DNA from: UBA7396 sp034676185
GTDB lineage: Bacteria; Patescibacteriota; Gracilibacteria; BD1-5; UBA6164
Assembly: GCA_034676185.1 (NCBI GenBank)
Contig: JAUCCN010000005.1
Location: forward strand, 1 to 64,000
DNA length: 64,000 nucleotides
Reading direction: 5' to 3'
Part shown: in pieces, positions 63,548-64,000 of the stretch
Layout of the letters: each line of letters starts with the position of its first letter
Numbering within the stretch: the stretch's first letter is position 1
Position numbers and translations under genes: made by a program
The notes under the pieces: generated by a model
The model's input: only the letters and a program-made list of their open reading frames with translations
Told to the model about the DNA's origin: nothing
The model's database searches: none

Positions 63548-64000
63548 ATGAAAACAAAAAAAATTTTAGCTAGTTTATTAGCAATCGCTTTCTCTACTTT
63601 ATGAGTACAAGCAAATGAATGAACTTTTTCTTTAACAGAAGTAAAAGTTACAAATCAAAATACTATTAATCTTTCGTTTAATAAAGATGTATTAGAAGAT
63701 GTTTCATTTTTTGAATTTTTATTAACTCCAAAATCTGATGATACGAAAGAAGTTGGATTATCTGATATTAAGCTTATCGGAACAAATGTTTTAGAAGCTC
63801 ATACTGCAGAACCATTAACAGCAAATGAAGAATATAATTTAGTAGTTGTATTTGCTTCTGATAAAGAAGGAAATGTTATTGAAAATGGAGTTGATTGAAT
63901 TGCAGCATTTACTGCTCCAGCATCTTTTGCTTCAGGAAATGAAGTATCATCAGAATTAAATGCTGCGCCAATGGAATCAAGTGTAACTCCTCAAAATGAA
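63548..64000 (+). CDS. Secreted protein with Ig-like domain (truncated by window end)
   Basis: At least 151 residues. Signal peptide 'MKTKKILASLLAIAFSTLGVQA', then 'NEGTFSLTEVKVTNQNTINLSFNKDVLEDVSFFEFLLTP' and 'GTNVLEAHTAEPLTANEEYNLVVVFASDKEGNVIENGVDG'. This is the SbsA-type Ig-like pattern (strands with 'l.Fs..v......f.......vt...........l...y.l.v....d..Gn'). The frame is open to the last base, so the C-terminus is not seen. Surface-layer or adhesin type of protein. Confidence 0.8.

Overview
The window reads as a compact, very AT-rich bacterial chromosome segment in which UGA is a sense codon for glycine (genetic code 25). In almost every long gene, in-frame TGA sits where a family has conserved glycine: both P-loops of Der, the 'FLGDAVLE' box of RNase III, 'FGDYDVDG' of RecJ, the HEAVGH box of TldD. 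Genes end only in TAA or TAG. Code 25 is known from the Patescibacteria/CPR lineages Absconditabacteria (SR1) and Gracilibacteria (BD1-5/GN02), so the organism is most likely one of these; I cannot tell which. All CDS below are read with TGA = Gly unless stated.

Layout. 1-6.9 kb: rsmE, a 937-residue DapF-like fusion, a VanX/DdpX-type dipeptidase, traX, a convergent membrane protein, and engB. 7-7.75 kb: gene wreckage (a broken AspA/AstE-type carboxypeptidase). 7.8-11.1 kb: two large Gln-rich coiled-coil proteins of unknown function. 11.1-16.2 kb: tRNA-Gln, rplU, a LysM-CHAP hydrolase, a secreted protein, pilB/gspE and a pilus-like small protein. 16.3-20.9 kb: an accessory stretch with a macro-like protein, a DUF1737-like protein, a membrane-anchored N6-methylase-like protein, a structured small-RNA/peptide locus, a RelE/ParE-type toxin-antitoxin pair, a RhuM family gene and tRNA-Arg. 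21-26 kb: a small atypical gene island, recJ, a DinD-like membrane fusion, galU. 26-32 kb: an envelope cluster (CtpA protease, transglutaminase-like protein, SpoU-type methyltransferase, SLH/PKD surface protein). 32-38.4 kb: tetR, membrane-fusion lipoprotein and RND pump, interrupted by a second atypical small-gene island on the opposite strand. 38.5-45.5 kb: DOPA-dioxygenase-like gene, AI-2E-type permease, der, a TPR lipoprotein and a large Gly-rich surface protein. 45.5-53.3 kb: mltG, a membrane protein, tldE/tldD, a coiled-coil secreted protein, and an OmpR-type two-component pair. 53.4-57.1 kb: rpmF, nusB, rnc, yggT, ftsW. 57.2-64 kb: an M23 peptidase with SLH repeats, TPR and coiled-coil proteins, a flippase, a type IV prepilin and the start of a secreted protein.

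Biologically the window is dominated by cell-envelope work: peptidoglycan trimming and remodelling (DdpX, CHAP, MltG, M23, FtsW), surface layer and adhesion (SLH, PKD, type IV pili) and export, as expected of an episymbiotic or predatory Patescibacterium. Intrinsic terminators are frequent and clear. Several promoters share an unusual -35 box, TTGCAA, with a 15-17 bp spacer and TATAAT/TATACT.

The most interesting signals are: (1) small-gene islands with strong Shine-Dalgarno sites where TGA appears to act as a stop directly before an intrinsic terminator, inside a genome that reads TGA as Gly; (2) the small structured locus at 19.3-19.5 kb encoding a 25-residue hydrophobic peptide beside a toxin-antitoxin pair; (3) the methylase-like protein with degenerate catalytic motifs and a C-terminal membrane hairpin; (4) the giant DapF fusion; (5) the DinD-like domain fused to a membrane anchor and extracytoplasmic domain. 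No CRISPR array, insertion sequence or integrase was seen.
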